A stretch of DNA of 64,000 bases from Heyndrickxia sporothermodurans (lineage in GTDB: Bacteria; Bacillota; Bacilli; Bacillales; Bacillaceae_C): contig BORH01000015.1 in assembly GCA_018333075.1 (NCBI GenBank), forward strand, positions 1 through 64,000. The letters run 5' to 3'. Made by a program: the position numbers and the translations under genes. The notes below the pieces were generated by a model. It was not told where the DNA came from and did not search any database. It saw only the letters and a program-made list of their open reading frames with translations. Below are positions 54,157 to 62,925 of the stretch, piece by piece (position 1 is the first letter of the stretch; each line of letters begins with the position of its first letter).

Positions 54157-54278
54157 CTCCTACAAGCATGGTCTATTTTTGAGTAAAAAACAGACTAGCT
54201 AGGGAAACGGCGGGACCATCATTAGTATTCGATTATAAGCTGACATCATTCAATCACCTAATTATGCTTTTGTAGGAG
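54157..54278 (-). promoter_or_regulatory. Shine-Dalgarno-sequestering inverted repeat in the exporter leader
   Basis: Plus-strand arms CTCCTACAAGCAT (54157-54169) and ATGCTTTTGTAGGAG (54264-54278) are complementary except for a 2-nt bulge. In the minus-strand transcript the first-made arm would pair with and hide the exporter's TGTAGGAGG ribosome-binding site. A local alternative hairpin, ATGCT/AGCAT, exists in the upstream arm. The leader ORF 54199-54249 is inside the loop. Confidence 0.6.
54199..54249 (-). CDS. putative leader peptide of the exporter
   Basis: A 16-codon ORF, MMSAYNRILMMVPPFP, ending in TAG. It has a good ribosome-binding site, AGGTGA (complement of 54254-54259), four bases before the first ATG. 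It ends 51 bp upstream of the exporter ATG. The final P-P-F-P could stall ribosomes. Short leader ORFs in front of antibiotic-resistance efflux genes commonly act by drug-induced stalling; that role here is inference. Confidence 0.55.
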   Translation of the reverse strand: MMSAYNRILMMVPPFP

Positions 54279-54305
54279 AGCATATATAAATTATTTGATA
54301 ATCTA

Positions 54306-54334
54306 AGAATAATAACAAATCTTAGCAAAATCAA
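54306..54334 (-). promoter_or_regulatory. putative promoter of the leader-exporter transcript
   Basis: On the minus strand, -35 TTGATT (complement of 54329-54334), a 17-bp spacer and -10 TATTCT (complement of 54306-54311). The transcript would start about 150 nt before the exporter ATG and include the whole leader. Confidence 0.5.
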
Positions 54335-54363
54335 CTAGTAAAATGGAAATACTACAAGTGCTA

Positions 54364-55233
54364 TTACTTTCGTATTGCTATATTACCCGAAATGAGTAAT
54401 CCAGAGACTACAAACAATGTTGCTGTTATATTTAATAAAGTAATAGGTTCATTTAAAAAAATAGAAGCTAGTACATATCCAAAAATAGGTGTCATAAATA
54501 ACCAATTGTTTGCCCTTACCGCATCCTGTTTTAAAAGGTAAAACCAAAGCAGCATGGTTCCGATAGAAATAACAAATACTAGCCAGATTAATGATAAAAA
54601 TAAGTGATGATCTAATATTAAAAAGGCATTTCCCTTTTCAAGAATATAGGTGATAGGAATTAACACTACTCCACCAATTGACACTTGCCACGTATTAATA
54701 ACAATACTTGGGAGCTTTAAATTGACTTTATTAAAATAGACACTTCCAACCGCCATTGAAACCATTCCTATTCCTAAAATAACCACTCCGTATAAAGTAA
54801 CCTCATCGCTTGTAAAGGATGGCCAAATAGCAATAACTAATCCCAATGCTGCAACAATCATTCCTATCCATTCTTTTAATGAAACCTTACGTTTTAACCA
54901 TATACTAGACAAGATAGCAACCACAAATGGATTTGTCGTAACAAATAAATTAAATAGCCCTGCTGAAACATAATTCAACGCCCAAAAGGTCGCACCTAAA
55001 TAAATGGTTGTATTTAATAGCCCTAAAACGATTAGTGGCCGCCATTCCTGTGATTTTGGCCAAGGATATTTTTTTTGAAACAAGTAAACATAACAAAATA
55101 ACAGCGCAGCAGCAATCAGAAAACGACTAGTAGCCAATACTAGAGGAGTGGTAGAGTGTAACCCCAACTTTGTGGCTATAGCTGCAGATGACCATAAGAG
55201 TGTAAAAAATAAGCCCAATACTGTTTTCATCAT
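54364..55233 (-). CDS. EamA-type DMT transporter
   Basis: A 289-residue drug/metabolite transporter with ten helices in two EamA repeats. The first (residues about 5-135) has LLWSSAAIATKLGL, and LNYVSAGLFNLFVTTNPFVV before helix 4. The second (about 145-285) has VSMAVGSVYFNKVN and FMTPIFGYVLASIFLNEPI. Members export amino acids or small metabolites. Two adjacent ATG codons are possible starts after AAGGAG. A terminator lies just upstream (55255-55288), so the gene has its own promoter within a short space or is read through. Confidence 0.87.
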   Translation of the reverse strand: MMKTVLGLFFTLLWSSAAIATKLGLHSTTPLVLATSRFLIAAALLFCYVYLFQKKYPWPKSQEWRPLIVLGLLNTTIYLGATFWALNYVSAGLFNLFVTTNPFVVAILSSIWLKRKVSLKEWIGMIVAALGLVIAIWPSFTSDEVTLYGVVILGIGMVSMAVGSVYFNKVNLKLPSIVINTWQVSIGGVVLIPITYILEKGNAFLILDHHLFLSLIWLVFVISIGTMLLWFYLLKQDAVRANNWLFMTPIFGYVLASIFLNEPITLLNITATLFVVSGLLISGNIAIRK

Positions 55234-55254
55234 TCTGGCTCCTTAACATGTTTT

Positions 55255-55288
55255 AATAAAAAAAACTGTGACAAAACATAATCACAGT
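55255..55288 (-). terminator. terminator of the LysR/AraC/small-peptide unit
   Basis: The minus strand reads AACTGTGA, a 10-nt loop, TCACAGTT and then a run of eight T, placed between the small peptide gene and the EamA start. Confidence 0.8.
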
Positions 55289-55374
55289 TATTAGAAGTAT
55301 TGGATATCCATATATTATTTTACATACATTGAATGAAAGTTTTTGACTAAAAATCAGAAACTTTTATCCAAATA

Positions 55375-55479
55375 TCATTTATTCAAACGACTTCGTAACG
55401 CCCGAAAAACGAAATAACCTAAACCACCCCAGATACAAATAATGCTAAAAATCATCATGACAACGGCATCCATTGACAT
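55375..55479 (-). CDS. 34-residue membrane peptide, MetS-like
   Basis: A short ORF encoding MSMDAVVMMIFSIICIWGGL followed by GYFVFRALRSRLNK. One membrane helix precedes a basic tail. The W-G-G-L core is typical of the MetS-type small subunits of NSS-family amino-acid importers. GGGGAT precedes the ATG, and the gene ends 87 bp before a terminator. No NSS transporter lies nearby, so it may serve the flanking EamA transporter or be an orphan. Confidence 0.6.
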   Translation of the reverse strand: MSMDAVVMMIFSIICIWGGLGYFVFRALRSRLNK

Positions 55480-55558
55480 CAAAATCATCCCCTTATTCGG
55501 TTTAACATGATTGTAGTTTTAATCGTTTCATTTTTACCGATTTATAGGGAGTATTTTT

Positions 55559-56275
55559 CTAAAATCCTGTTTTTTCTCGGAATTGTCTAGGGGATATTCC
55601 CTCATATTTTTGGAACAACCGCGTTAAGGAGGATTGATGTTCAAATCCAACTTGGATGGCAATGTGAAGAATAGGTAAATCTGTATTAAGGAGCAATTCT
55701 TTTGCTTTATTCAAACGTACTTCCTGAATATAGGTTGAAGGGAATTTTCCTGTTTGTTTTAAAAACCAATCCGAATAATATGAACGATTATAATGTTCTA
55801 GTGATGCTAATTTTTGTAATGAGATTTTTTCATTATAATGTTCGTGAATATAACTGATTGATCTAGGCTGTTGGTCTTGAAGTAAATAAAATGATATATA
55901 TGGATATAATTCCTTAAGCGCAGTTTGATTTATAGGTTTTTGATCGATCTCATTTAGGATTAGATATCGAATACCTTTCCATTGATTATTTAATCTCCAT
56001 GAATATCCCCAATTACATAACGCACTTTTGTTAAGCATAAAATGAGGAATATCTAAAATCAGAAACTCATTCCGCACAATCGAATGAAATGTATGAGCAC
56101 ACTTCGGAGGAAGAAAAAATAATGTTTCATGATCCACTAGAAGTTCCTGTGCTCCTGCGTGGATAAAAAGTTGTCCATGGAGAGGCAAAATTAATTGTGC
56201 ATAACTATGAGAATGAGTATCTTCAGTATTACTATAAGTTCTTCTTTCTGCCACTAAATCCTTAATTTTTTCCAT
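55559..56275 (-). CDS. AraC-family regulator with cupin sensor domain
   Basis: A 238-residue AraC/XylS regulator. The N-terminal cupin-like half has the His motif THSHSYAQLILPLHGQLFI (about residues 20-38) and FFLPPKCAHTF. The C-terminal half has two helix-turn-helix motifs (ISLQKLASLEHYNRSYYSDW; LPILHIAIQVGFEHQSSLTR). The start is the ATG at 56273-56275 after GGAGG; the frame extends 21 codons further upstream. It lies 77 bp after a LysR gene. It may control the EamA transporter. Confidence 0.85.
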   Translation of the reverse strand: MEKIKDLVAERRTYSNTEDTHSHSYAQLILPLHGQLFIHAGAQELLVDHETLFFLPPKCAHTFHSIVRNEFLILDIPHFMLNKSALCNWGYSWRLNNQWKGIRYLILNEIDQKPINQTALKELYPYISFYLLQDQQPRSISYIHEHYNEKISLQKLASLEHYNRSYYSDWFLKQTGKFPSTYIQEVRLNKAKELLLNTDLPILHIAIQVGFEHQSSLTRLFQKYEGISPRQFREKTGF

Positions 56276-56352
56276 TTCTATTCCTCCATCCCCTAAAATT
56301 TTCACATAGCTCACATATCCTTCTATTTGAAATCGCAATATTTAATTTACAG

Positions 56353-57192
56353 CTACAGCAACTTAGATAACTGTTCTCCAAGCTTGCTACTCTTTGTTGC
56401 TAATGATACCGATCTTTTAAAATCAATAATCGGCAAGGAAACAAGCTGGAGATGACTAATATTCTTTGCAACAATCTCGGGCACAATGGTGATTCCCAGC
56501 CCAGACATCACATATCCGTAGATAAAGTCTCCAAAAGCAACCTCATTAATAATATTGGGCTTCTGTCCGAAAAATTCCATTTGTGAAATTATGTGCTTTC
56601 TTGAGTCACATGGAGCTTGATGAACAATCAGTGGTTCCTCACATAGTTCTGCTAGCTTCACTGACTTTTTCGACCGAAAACGGTGATTTAATGGAAACAC
56701 AGCATAGTAGGATTCTGCGAGTATTTCACTACTCCACAATGTATCTTCTGTGTACAACGTATCAACAAAGACTGCTTCCAGCCTTCCTTCTTGCAATGAG
56801 TCTATGAGCTCCCCAGATGTATTCTGAATCATTAACGTTTGGGGACGATTTAATTCTTGGAGCGCTTGGACTTTTGATGGTAAATAGTAGGTGGCTATAC
56901 TCGGAAGACATCCTATCGAGATCGGATGAGAACGGCAAAATTGACGTAATTCTTGGCGAATTGCGGTGAATTCAGCGATAACAGGTACAATCCGAGAATA
57001 GAAACGTTCCCCTGCTTCAGTAAGTTCAATTCCCGTAGTGGTGCGAAAAAACAAGGTGACATCTAATTCATTTTCCAAATTGCGAATATGCTTGCTCAAG
57101 GCTGGCTGAGACAAATTATTCGCTTTTGAGGCCTTAGAAAAGCTTTTAAGCCTAGCTGCTTCTACAAAACTATTTAACCATTCTATATTCAT
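56353..57192 (-). CDS. LysR-family regulator
   Basis: A 279-residue LysR-type regulator. The N-terminal helix-turn-helix is at residues about 3-62 (FVEAARLKSFSKASKANNLS, then QPALSKHIRNLENELDVTLF). The periplasmic-binding-like sensor domain covers about 85-275. The start is the ATG at 57190-57192 after AAAGGGG; the frame extends seven codons upstream. It is divergent from an MFS exporter, with two ATAAC-N5-GTTAT dyads between them of the T-N11-A type that LysR proteins bind. Confidence 0.9.
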   Translation of the reverse strand: MNIEWLNSFVEAARLKSFSKASKANNLSQPALSKHIRNLENELDVTLFFRTTTGIELTEAGERFYSRIVPVIAEFTAIRQELRQFCRSHPISIGCLPSIATYYLPSKVQALQELNRPQTLMIQNTSGELIDSLQEGRLEAVFVDTLYTEDTLWSSEILAESYYAVFPLNHRFRSKKSVKLAELCEEPLIVHQAPCDSRKHIISQMEFFGQKPNIINEVAFGDFIYGYVMSGLGITIVPEIVAKNISHLQLVSLPIIDFKRSVSLATKSSKLGEQLSKLL

Positions 57193-57211
57193 TCCTAAAT
57201 CCCCTTTTGTC

Positions 57212-57226
57212 ATAACGATTCGTTAT
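57212..57226. promoter_or_regulatory. LysR site 1
   Basis: ATAACGATTCGTTAT, a 15-bp dyad with the T-N11-A spacing, 19 bp upstream of the LysR start. The same half-sites recur at 57304-57318. Confidence 0.6.
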
Positions 57227-57303
57227 ATCCATATAAAACAATGATTATTCCAAAAAACATTAATATCTGGTACTTTATTTACTAGTTACATTTTCTCATT
57301 ATC

Positions 57304-57318
57304 ATAACATAAAGTTAT
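57304..57318. promoter_or_regulatory. LysR site 2
   Basis: ATAACATAAAGTTAT, the second dyad with identical half-sites, 28 bp upstream of the exporter start and 92 bp from site 1. Confidence 0.6.
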
Positions 57319-57346
57319 ATGCATGATGAACAAAAGGAGGATTATG

Positions 57347-58492
57347 ATGAAGAATGTTTTACTTCTTACGATAGGTATGTTTGCTCTTGGATTTGATGCT
57401 TATGTTGTTGCAGGCTTGCTGCCTGAAATTAGCAATGCATTTAACATAAATGATTCACAAGCAGGACAAATAGTGAGCGTATTTACTCTTTGTTATGCAT
57501 TAGCCGCCCCAATCTTCGCAGCATTGCTCGCTGGAAAATCCATTCGAAAAATACTAGTTTTTGCGTTAGCTATATTTTCGATTGCTAATGGAGCAAGTGC
57601 ACTCGTTCCTAATTTTTCTTTATTACTAATTACACGCGGTATAGCCGGAATAGGAGCTGGGCTTTTTTCTCCATTAGCCTCTGTTGCGGCTTCATCCCTC
57701 GTCTCTGAACAAAAACGCGGACGTGCTCTTGGGATGATACTAGGAGGGATGAGTACGGGGACAGTTGTTGGAGTTCCCCTCGGTTTAATGATCGCTAAAT
57801 ATGTAGGCTGGCAGGGAACTCTTTGGTCAGTGGCACTAATTGGTTTTATTGGTCTTATAGGGGTGGCTACATCATTTCCGGACTTTTCTACAAAAGCTCC
57901 GCCATCACTGCGACAACGCCTGGCAATGATGACAAATAAGCATGTGTTAGCCATCATTAGTATTACTTTTATCGCTAGCATTGCTAGTTTAGGTCTTTAT
58001 ACGTATATCGCTTCAATTTTACAAAATGTCAAAGGAGTCAATCACATCACTCCATATTTTTGGGCATGGGGCATTGGTGGAATTGTTGGGAGCTTTTCAA
58101 TTGGAACTCTCATTGATCGAACGAAACGTCCTGCGATCCTTTTAGCTAGTATCCTAGCAATATTGTCATTAGCTATGCTCGCTTTACCATTTACCTTAAA
58201 ATTTCCTATTTTGATGTTTTTACCTATTTTTCTATGGGGAGCAATGGGTTGGGCTTCGCAAGCACCTCAACAGCATGCCCTACTCCATTCACAGCCAAAC
58301 CACGGCGAAGCTGCAGTCGCATTAAACAGCTCGGCAAATTATTTGGGGAGTGCAGCGGGCTCTGCAGTTGGAGGAATTGCACTGTATATGGGATTAAGTC
58401 CATCACAGCTCCCCTTCGCTGCGGGTTCACTTATTTTAGCAGCCTTGATAGTGCAGGTAATCATTATTTATTCAACTAACAATAGAAAGTAA
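57347..58492 (+). CDS. MFS exporter (DHA1, AraJ-like)
   Basis: A 381-residue major facilitator protein with twelve helices. It begins with TIGMFALGFDAYVVAGLLPE, has FTLCYALAAPIFAALLAGK and the DHA1 motif-C region GGMSTGTVVGVPLGLMI (about residues 130-146). This branch includes sugar-efflux/AraJ and chloramphenicol or nucleoside exporters. I use the second of two adjacent ATGs, six bases after GGAGG. It is divergent from the LysR regulator and probably induced through it. Confidence 0.87.
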   Translation: MKNVLLLTIGMFALGFDAYVVAGLLPEISNAFNINDSQAGQIVSVFTLCYALAAPIFAALLAGKSIRKILVFALAIFSIANGASALVPNFSLLLITRGIAGIGAGLFSPLASVAASSLVSEQKRGRALGMILGGMSTGTVVGVPLGLMIAKYVGWQGTLWSVALIGFIGLIGVATSFPDFSTKAPPSLRQRLAMMTNKHVLAIISITFIASIASLGLYTYIASILQNVKGVNHITPYFWAWGIGGIVGSFSIGTLIDRTKRPAILLASILAILSLAMLALPFTLKFPILMFLPIFLWGAMGWASQAPQQHALLHSQPNHGEAAVALNSSANYLGSAAGSAVGGIALYMGLSPSQLPFAAGSLILAALIVQVIIIYSTNNRK

Positions 58493-58632
58493 ATAAAATT
58501 TTTCTACGAATCTCTTAAATAGAATAGTTTCAGACTGGTTTATTCAAAAAATTTTAAAATCATTGACAGTCTCAGCGTATATTATTACGATGGTGTAATG
58601 GAAAAAAATATTGGTGAAATGAGGTGTGTCTA

Positions 58633-59151
58633 ATGAATATTAAAGTTGTGGAATATGACCAAAATTGGAAAACTGAATATGAAAAAGAAGAACAGTCTAT
58701 TAAGTCGTTTCTTCAAGATGAATGGGTGAGCAGTTTTCATATTGGCAGTACCTCGGTGCCCGGACTTAAGGCAAAACCAATCATTGATATTTTGCTTGTA
58801 GTCAATGATATTCATAAGCTGGACTCTTTCTCCAAGCCATTTGAAGATCTTGGATATGAGGTTATGGGGGAATTCGGGATTGCTGGAAGAAGATATTTCC
58901 GTAAGGGCGGAGATAATCGCACCCATCAAATTCATGCATTTCAATATAACAACATAGAAGAAATTGAACGACACTTAGCATTCAGAGATTACCTTCGTGA
59001 ACATCCAGAGGTTTGCAAGCAGTATGGGGAATTAAAAAGCAAGCTTGCTGAAAAGTATCCGAATGATATTGATGGATATGGAGATGGGAAGGACGATTTT
59101 GTTAAAATTGTTGAAAAAGACGCGATAAAATGGCATTGGACCGTTCGTTAA
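58633..59151 (+). CDS. GrpB/UPF0157 family nucleotidyltransferase-like protein
   Basis: A 172-residue GrpB family protein of usual size. The nucleotidyltransferase-like core shows HIGSTSVPGLKAKPIIDILL (about residues 35-54), in which the G-S-T and the D-x-L acidic pair are the active-site hallmarks. Then come RRYFRKGGDNRTHQIHAFQY and FRDYLREHPE. The target is unknown. ATG follows GAGGTG. It ends in a strong hairpin. Confidence 0.88.
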   Translation: MNIKVVEYDQNWKTEYEKEEQSIKSFLQDEWVSSFHIGSTSVPGLKAKPIIDILLVVNDIHKLDSFSKPFEDLGYEVMGEFGIAGRRYFRKGGDNRTHQIHAFQYNNIEEIERHLAFRDYLREHPEVCKQYGELKSKLAEKYPNDIDGYGDGKDDFVKIVEKDAIKWHWTVR

Positions 59152-59169
59152 TTTTCGCATGACTTTTGA

Positions 59170-59204
59170 GAAAAAACAGAAGACCTACTTCTGTTTTTTC
59201 TTTT
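59170..59204. terminator. bidirectional terminator after grpB-like gene
   Basis: GAAAAAACAGAAG / CTTCTGTTTTTTC stem with a 5-nt loop and a T-rich tail. It serves both convergent genes. Confidence 0.85.
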
Positions 59205-59217
59205 AACAACATGGAAT

Positions 59218-59736
59218 TTATATACTATTAACACATGAATCAACATATTCCCGCCTTAATAAAGACATGACATGCAGCGACTCATAACCATGATTCGATA
59301 CCAAACATTCTCTTAGCGTTCCTTCTATTTTAAACCCTTGGCCTTCATAAAGATGAATCGCGCGCAGATTAGTAGTTTTCACATCTAGCCAAAGCCTATT
59401 CGCTCCATAGCAATTAAACGTCCATTCCTTAATCAGCTTAAATGCCTCTTTTCCGTATCCTCTCCCTTTTAAAGCAATGGTGATTCTCATTAATTCGAGA
59501 CTTTTATTATGATTATTTAAACCTGCTAATATTATATAACCGACCAAATTGTTACTCTCTTTTTCTTCAATCATCAAATGTAATATATCATCATCCGTTA
59601 ATGATTGAATATGCTTCTCCCTTGACCAAGGGATGATAAATTGAGCGTTCTCTTTCTCTGATTCCAGCGCACAAACAAAATCTATATCTTCTGTTTTTGT
59701 TTTTCGTAAATGAATCATTTGAGATTCTTGGAACAT
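59218..59736 (-). CDS. GNAT acetyltransferase (RimJ/RimL-like)
   Basis: A 172-residue GNAT protein. The Q/R-x-x-G-x-G motif occurs as ITIALKGRGYGKEAFKLIKE (about residues 92-111). It is followed by NRLWLDVKTTNLRAIHLYEG and GFKIEGTLRE, the classic RimJ/RimL or polyamine acetyltransferase ending. The start is the ATG at 59734-59736, eight bases after GGAG; another ATG two codons earlier is too close to it. The substrate is unknown. From 59764 to 59952 I see no gene. Confidence 0.85.
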   Translation of the reverse strand: MFQESQMIHLRKTKTEDIDFVCALESEKENAQFIIPWSREKHIQSLTDDDILHLMIEEKESNNLVGYIILAGLNNHNKSLELMRITIALKGRGYGKEAFKLIKEWTFNCYGANRLWLDVKTTNLRAIHLYEGQGFKIEGTLRECLVSNHGYESLHVMSLLRREYVDSCVNSI

Positions 59737-59952
59737 TGCCATTTCTCCTTTTCTATTAATCACTTAATGATTCGCTACCAAGGTTTCATTCTTCTATATT
59801 CCTAAAATAGAAGCATCCTCTCATCTGTGGCAAAAAATATCCTCATATAAAGATGAAATTGAACATCAGCTTTATTAGCGAGAACAAACAGGACTGTTTG
59901 ATAAGTGACTGACACTCTGCTTTTAAGACAGCCCGTTTTTTCCCCTTATCCA

Positions 59953-61719
59953 CTAATGATTGACCAGCATCACTTTATCCAATACTGGAGTATCACTTAA
60001 ATAAATACTAGCTTTTTTCGTTTCATGCAACTCAAACATAATGATTTCATTTTTTCCCTTTTTGAGCAACGGGGCTGGGATATATAATGTTTCTTGTGGC
60101 CCAATCTCCCAATACCTTCCTAAATTAAATCCATTAATATAGGCTACACCCTTTGTCCAGCCATTAAAGTTTAAAAAGGTATCAGCAGGTTTGTCGATAA
60201 AAAAGACTCCTTTGTAAAAGGCTGGACCTGTTTGAGCATCTGAAGCATCTGTAAAATTTAATGCTGTTAGTTCCTTTAATGGAAGTGAATAGATGGTCCA
60301 ATCAAATAAATATTGGCTATTTAAGCAAACTCCTTCTGTTATCCCCTTATAGTCCTTTAATAAAGGTCCGTAATTAATGCGCCCCATATTCTCAACTAAA
60401 ATCCCTAATTTGGCACCCTCTTTTGGAATATCGAGAAGAATCTCTTGTTGATTCCATCTTTCAACAGAGCCCATATATTTCCCACCTAAATACACTAATG
60501 CCCGATCATGAACGTCGAGCAGTGCTAGTTTCGCATTTTCTCGCGGTCCGCTTACTGTCGTTTCATAATAGATAAAACCATAGTCCTGCCCTATTTCCTC
60601 CATCGTCTCTGGACATGTACGTTTCACTGGGGTAGATAACCTATTTAACGAATCAAAAAGATTAATAGCTTCCATTAGCTGAATTTCCCCAAACTCCTTT
60701 GTAGGGATGAGTTCAGGCAATTGTAAAGGCGGAAGCGGCATATATTTTTCAATTACTTTTCTAACAGCAAAGTATTTGTCGGTAGGCACTCCATGCTCTG
60801 TTAGTAACACATCATAATCATAGCTTGTTATCGTTGGCTCATATTTCTCTCCATGATTAGCCCCATTATAAAAACCAAAATTCGTCCCGCCATGAAAAAC
60901 ATAGAAGTTCACAGATGCCTTCCTTTGCAGCATTTCTTCAAATGTACGAGCAACATCTTCCGCATCACGTGTATAATGATTTTCTCCCCAATGGTCAAAC
61001 CATCCATTCCAAAATTCCATGCACATGACTGGTTGATTCGGTTGATACTCTTCCAATTTATCAAAGTATTTATTTACTTGAGAACCAAAATTGACTGTAG
61101 CTAAAACCCCTTTAATCATTCCACTCTGCAGCATGCTGTCAGTTGGTCCATCCGAAGTAAATAACAGCACATCTACTCCTCTTTTTTCCATCGCTTCTTT
61201 TAAATACTGCAAATACTGTTGATCATTCCCATAGCTTCCATATTCGTTTTCAATTTGCATAGCAATAATCGAGCCGCCATTTGTGCAAAGATATGGAACT
61301 AATATCGGCATAAGGACATCATAATAGGCATCCACTTTATTGAGGAACAATTGATCAAAACAGCGTAATCGAATCTGCTTTTCCTTTAATAACCAGGAGG
61401 GAAGTCCACCAAATTCCCATTCTGCACATATGTATGGACTCGGTCGAATAATAACATATAAGCCTATCTTTTCTGCAAGCTTAATAAAGCGCTCAATATC
61501 TGCGATTCCATCAAAACTATACACCCCTTCAGCAGGTTCATGTAAATTCCAAGGAATATATGTTTCAACTGTATTAAATCCGCATTCCTTTAATTTGATT
61601 AATCGATCCTCCCAATATTCAGGCACTACCCGAAAATAATGAATAGCTCCAGAAATAAGCTGGATTGGCTCACCATTTATAACAAATTGATTTCCTTTAA
61701 CAGAGAAATTCAAACTCAT
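59953..61719 (-). CDS. beta-galactosidase, glycoside hydrolase family 35
   Basis: A 588-residue GH35 enzyme without a signal peptide. The TIM barrel holds the proton donor Glu159 in QIENEYGSYG and the nucleophile Glu235 in CMEFWNGWFDHWG. VETYIPWNLHEP and RPSPYICAEWEFGGLPSWL are family signatures. C-terminal jelly-roll domains (GWTKGVAYINGFNLGRYWEI, about residues 520-540) complete it. It removes terminal beta-galactose, inside the cell, from imported oligosaccharides or galactans. GGGGAT precedes the ATG. No sugar transporter or regulator is adjacent. Confidence 0.94.
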   Translation of the reverse strand: MSLNFSVKGNQFVINGEPIQLISGAIHYFRVVPEYWEDRLIKLKECGFNTVETYIPWNLHEPAEGVYSFDGIADIERFIKLAEKIGLYVIIRPSPYICAEWEFGGLPSWLLKEKQIRLRCFDQLFLNKVDAYYDVLMPILVPYLCTNGGSIIAMQIENEYGSYGNDQQYLQYLKEAMEKRGVDVLLFTSDGPTDSMLQSGMIKGVLATVNFGSQVNKYFDKLEEYQPNQPVMCMEFWNGWFDHWGENHYTRDAEDVARTFEEMLQRKASVNFYVFHGGTNFGFYNGANHGEKYEPTITSYDYDVLLTEHGVPTDKYFAVRKVIEKYMPLPPLQLPELIPTKEFGEIQLMEAINLFDSLNRLSTPVKRTCPETMEEIGQDYGFIYYETTVSGPRENAKLALLDVHDRALVYLGGKYMGSVERWNQQEILLDIPKEGAKLGILVENMGRINYGPLLKDYKGITEGVCLNSQYLFDWTIYSLPLKELTALNFTDASDAQTGPAFYKGVFFIDKPADTFLNFNGWTKGVAYINGFNLGRYWEIGPQETLYIPAPLLKKGKNEIIMFELHETKKASIYLSDTPVLDKVMLVNH

Positions 61720-61810
61720 CCATCCCCTTCCAGTATTTATAGCTTCTTATGATTTCGTTTTCTTTCGAATAATCCCTTCTATATTCTTACAAATAAACGG
61801 ATTCTAAATA

Positions 61811-61866
61811 TTAAAAAAGAGTTGGATTTCTTAGGATATAAATTCTTCCTAAAAATCCAACTCTTA
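61811..61866 (-). terminator. terminator of the prp operon
   Basis: Stem of about 19 bp (AAGAGTTGGATTT...TTAGGA / TCCTAA...AATCCAACTCTT, one mismatch) with a T-run on the minus strand. Confidence 0.8.
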
Positions 61867-61989
61867 CTCTAAATGTTTATTAATCCACATGAGCTTCGTA
61901 ATCGTTTTAAACAAGCATATCTTAAAATCTCTCCATTAAGTAAAGGCACTTGGAACTAGCATTGTCTTTTTTCACTCAAATACTACAAT

Positions 61990-62895
61990 TCATTCCCTCG
62001 GAAGGATAGTTTGAGCAATTTTATGATCTAGTTTTTCGAATTCAAAATATTGTATCGTATTATATAGCTCTTCCCTTGTTTGCATAGAGCTTACTGATTT
62101 CTTTTGAGTTCCATTGCTTAATACATTGGTAAAAACTTGTTCAATCGCTTTGGCAGCGACCCTAAGAGATGTTACAGGATATATGACCATATTATAACCG
62201 AATTGTTTAAACTCCTCAGCAGTATAATAAGGGGTTTTTCCGAACTCTGTCATATTCGCTAATAATGGAACATGGAGAGAATTCCTCACCTTAGAAAATT
62301 CCTCCACAGTCGTTAATGCTTCTGGGAAGATGGCGTCGGCGCCCGCTTCAATATAGGAGTATGCTCTGTCAATTAGACAATCAATACCTTCAACAGAAGC
62401 AGCATCACTTCGCGCAATAACAATTAAAGATGGAGCTACTTCCTTTATAATTCTAATCTTTTGAATCATTTCCTCTGTACTAACTAATTTCTTCCCATTA
62501 AGGTGACCACATTTTTTTGGTAATTCTTGATCTTCAATTTGTACGGCTGCAACCTTAGATTCTACCATTTCTCTTGCAGTACGAGCAGTATTTAAAATAC
62601 CTCCGAATCCAGTATCTATGTCTACAAGAAGAGGCAAATTGGAAGCACGTATAATGTCTTTTGCACGTAAAGCCAATTCCTCAGAGTGAATGATTCCTAA
62701 GTCAGGTAGACCTCTGCTAGCTGTAAATGCTGCCCCTGATAAATATAACACCTCAAATCCTACTTTTTTTGCAATAAGAGCACTTAACCCATCATAGGTA
62801 CCAGGAATTTGTAATATTGACGATGCCAGCATTTTTTTCCGAAATTGTTCAGCGAGCTCTTCCTGATTAGACTCTTTATCTATTATCCACGACAT
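61990..62895 (-). CDS. prpB: 2-methylisocitrate lyase
   Basis: A 301-residue member of the isocitrate lyase/PEP mutase family. Metal- and substrate-binding motifs are VDIDTGFGG (about residues 91-99), IEDQELPKKCGHLNGKKLVS with catalytic Cys129, and IARSDA. It splits 2-methylisocitrate into pyruvate and succinate, the last step of propionate breakdown by the methylcitrate cycle. AAGGGG precedes the ATG. It follows prpD by 30 bp in the same operon (compare the B. subtilis mmg genes). Confidence 0.92.
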   Translation of the reverse strand: MSWIIDKESNQEELAEQFRKKMLASSILQIPGTYDGLSALIAKKVGFEVLYLSGAAFTASRGLPDLGIIHSEELALRAKDIIRASNLPLLVDIDTGFGGILNTARTAREMVESKVAAVQIEDQELPKKCGHLNGKKLVSTEEMIQKIRIIKEVAPSLIVIARSDAASVEGIDCLIDRAYSYIEAGADAIFPEALTTVEEFSKVRNSLHVPLLANMTEFGKTPYYTAEEFKQFGYNMVIYPVTSLRVAAKAIEQVFTNVLSNGTQKKSVSSMQTREELYNTIQYFEFEKLDHKIAQTILPRE

Positions 62896-62925
62896 AAAAT
62901 ACCCCTTCTTTCAACACCGTTTACA

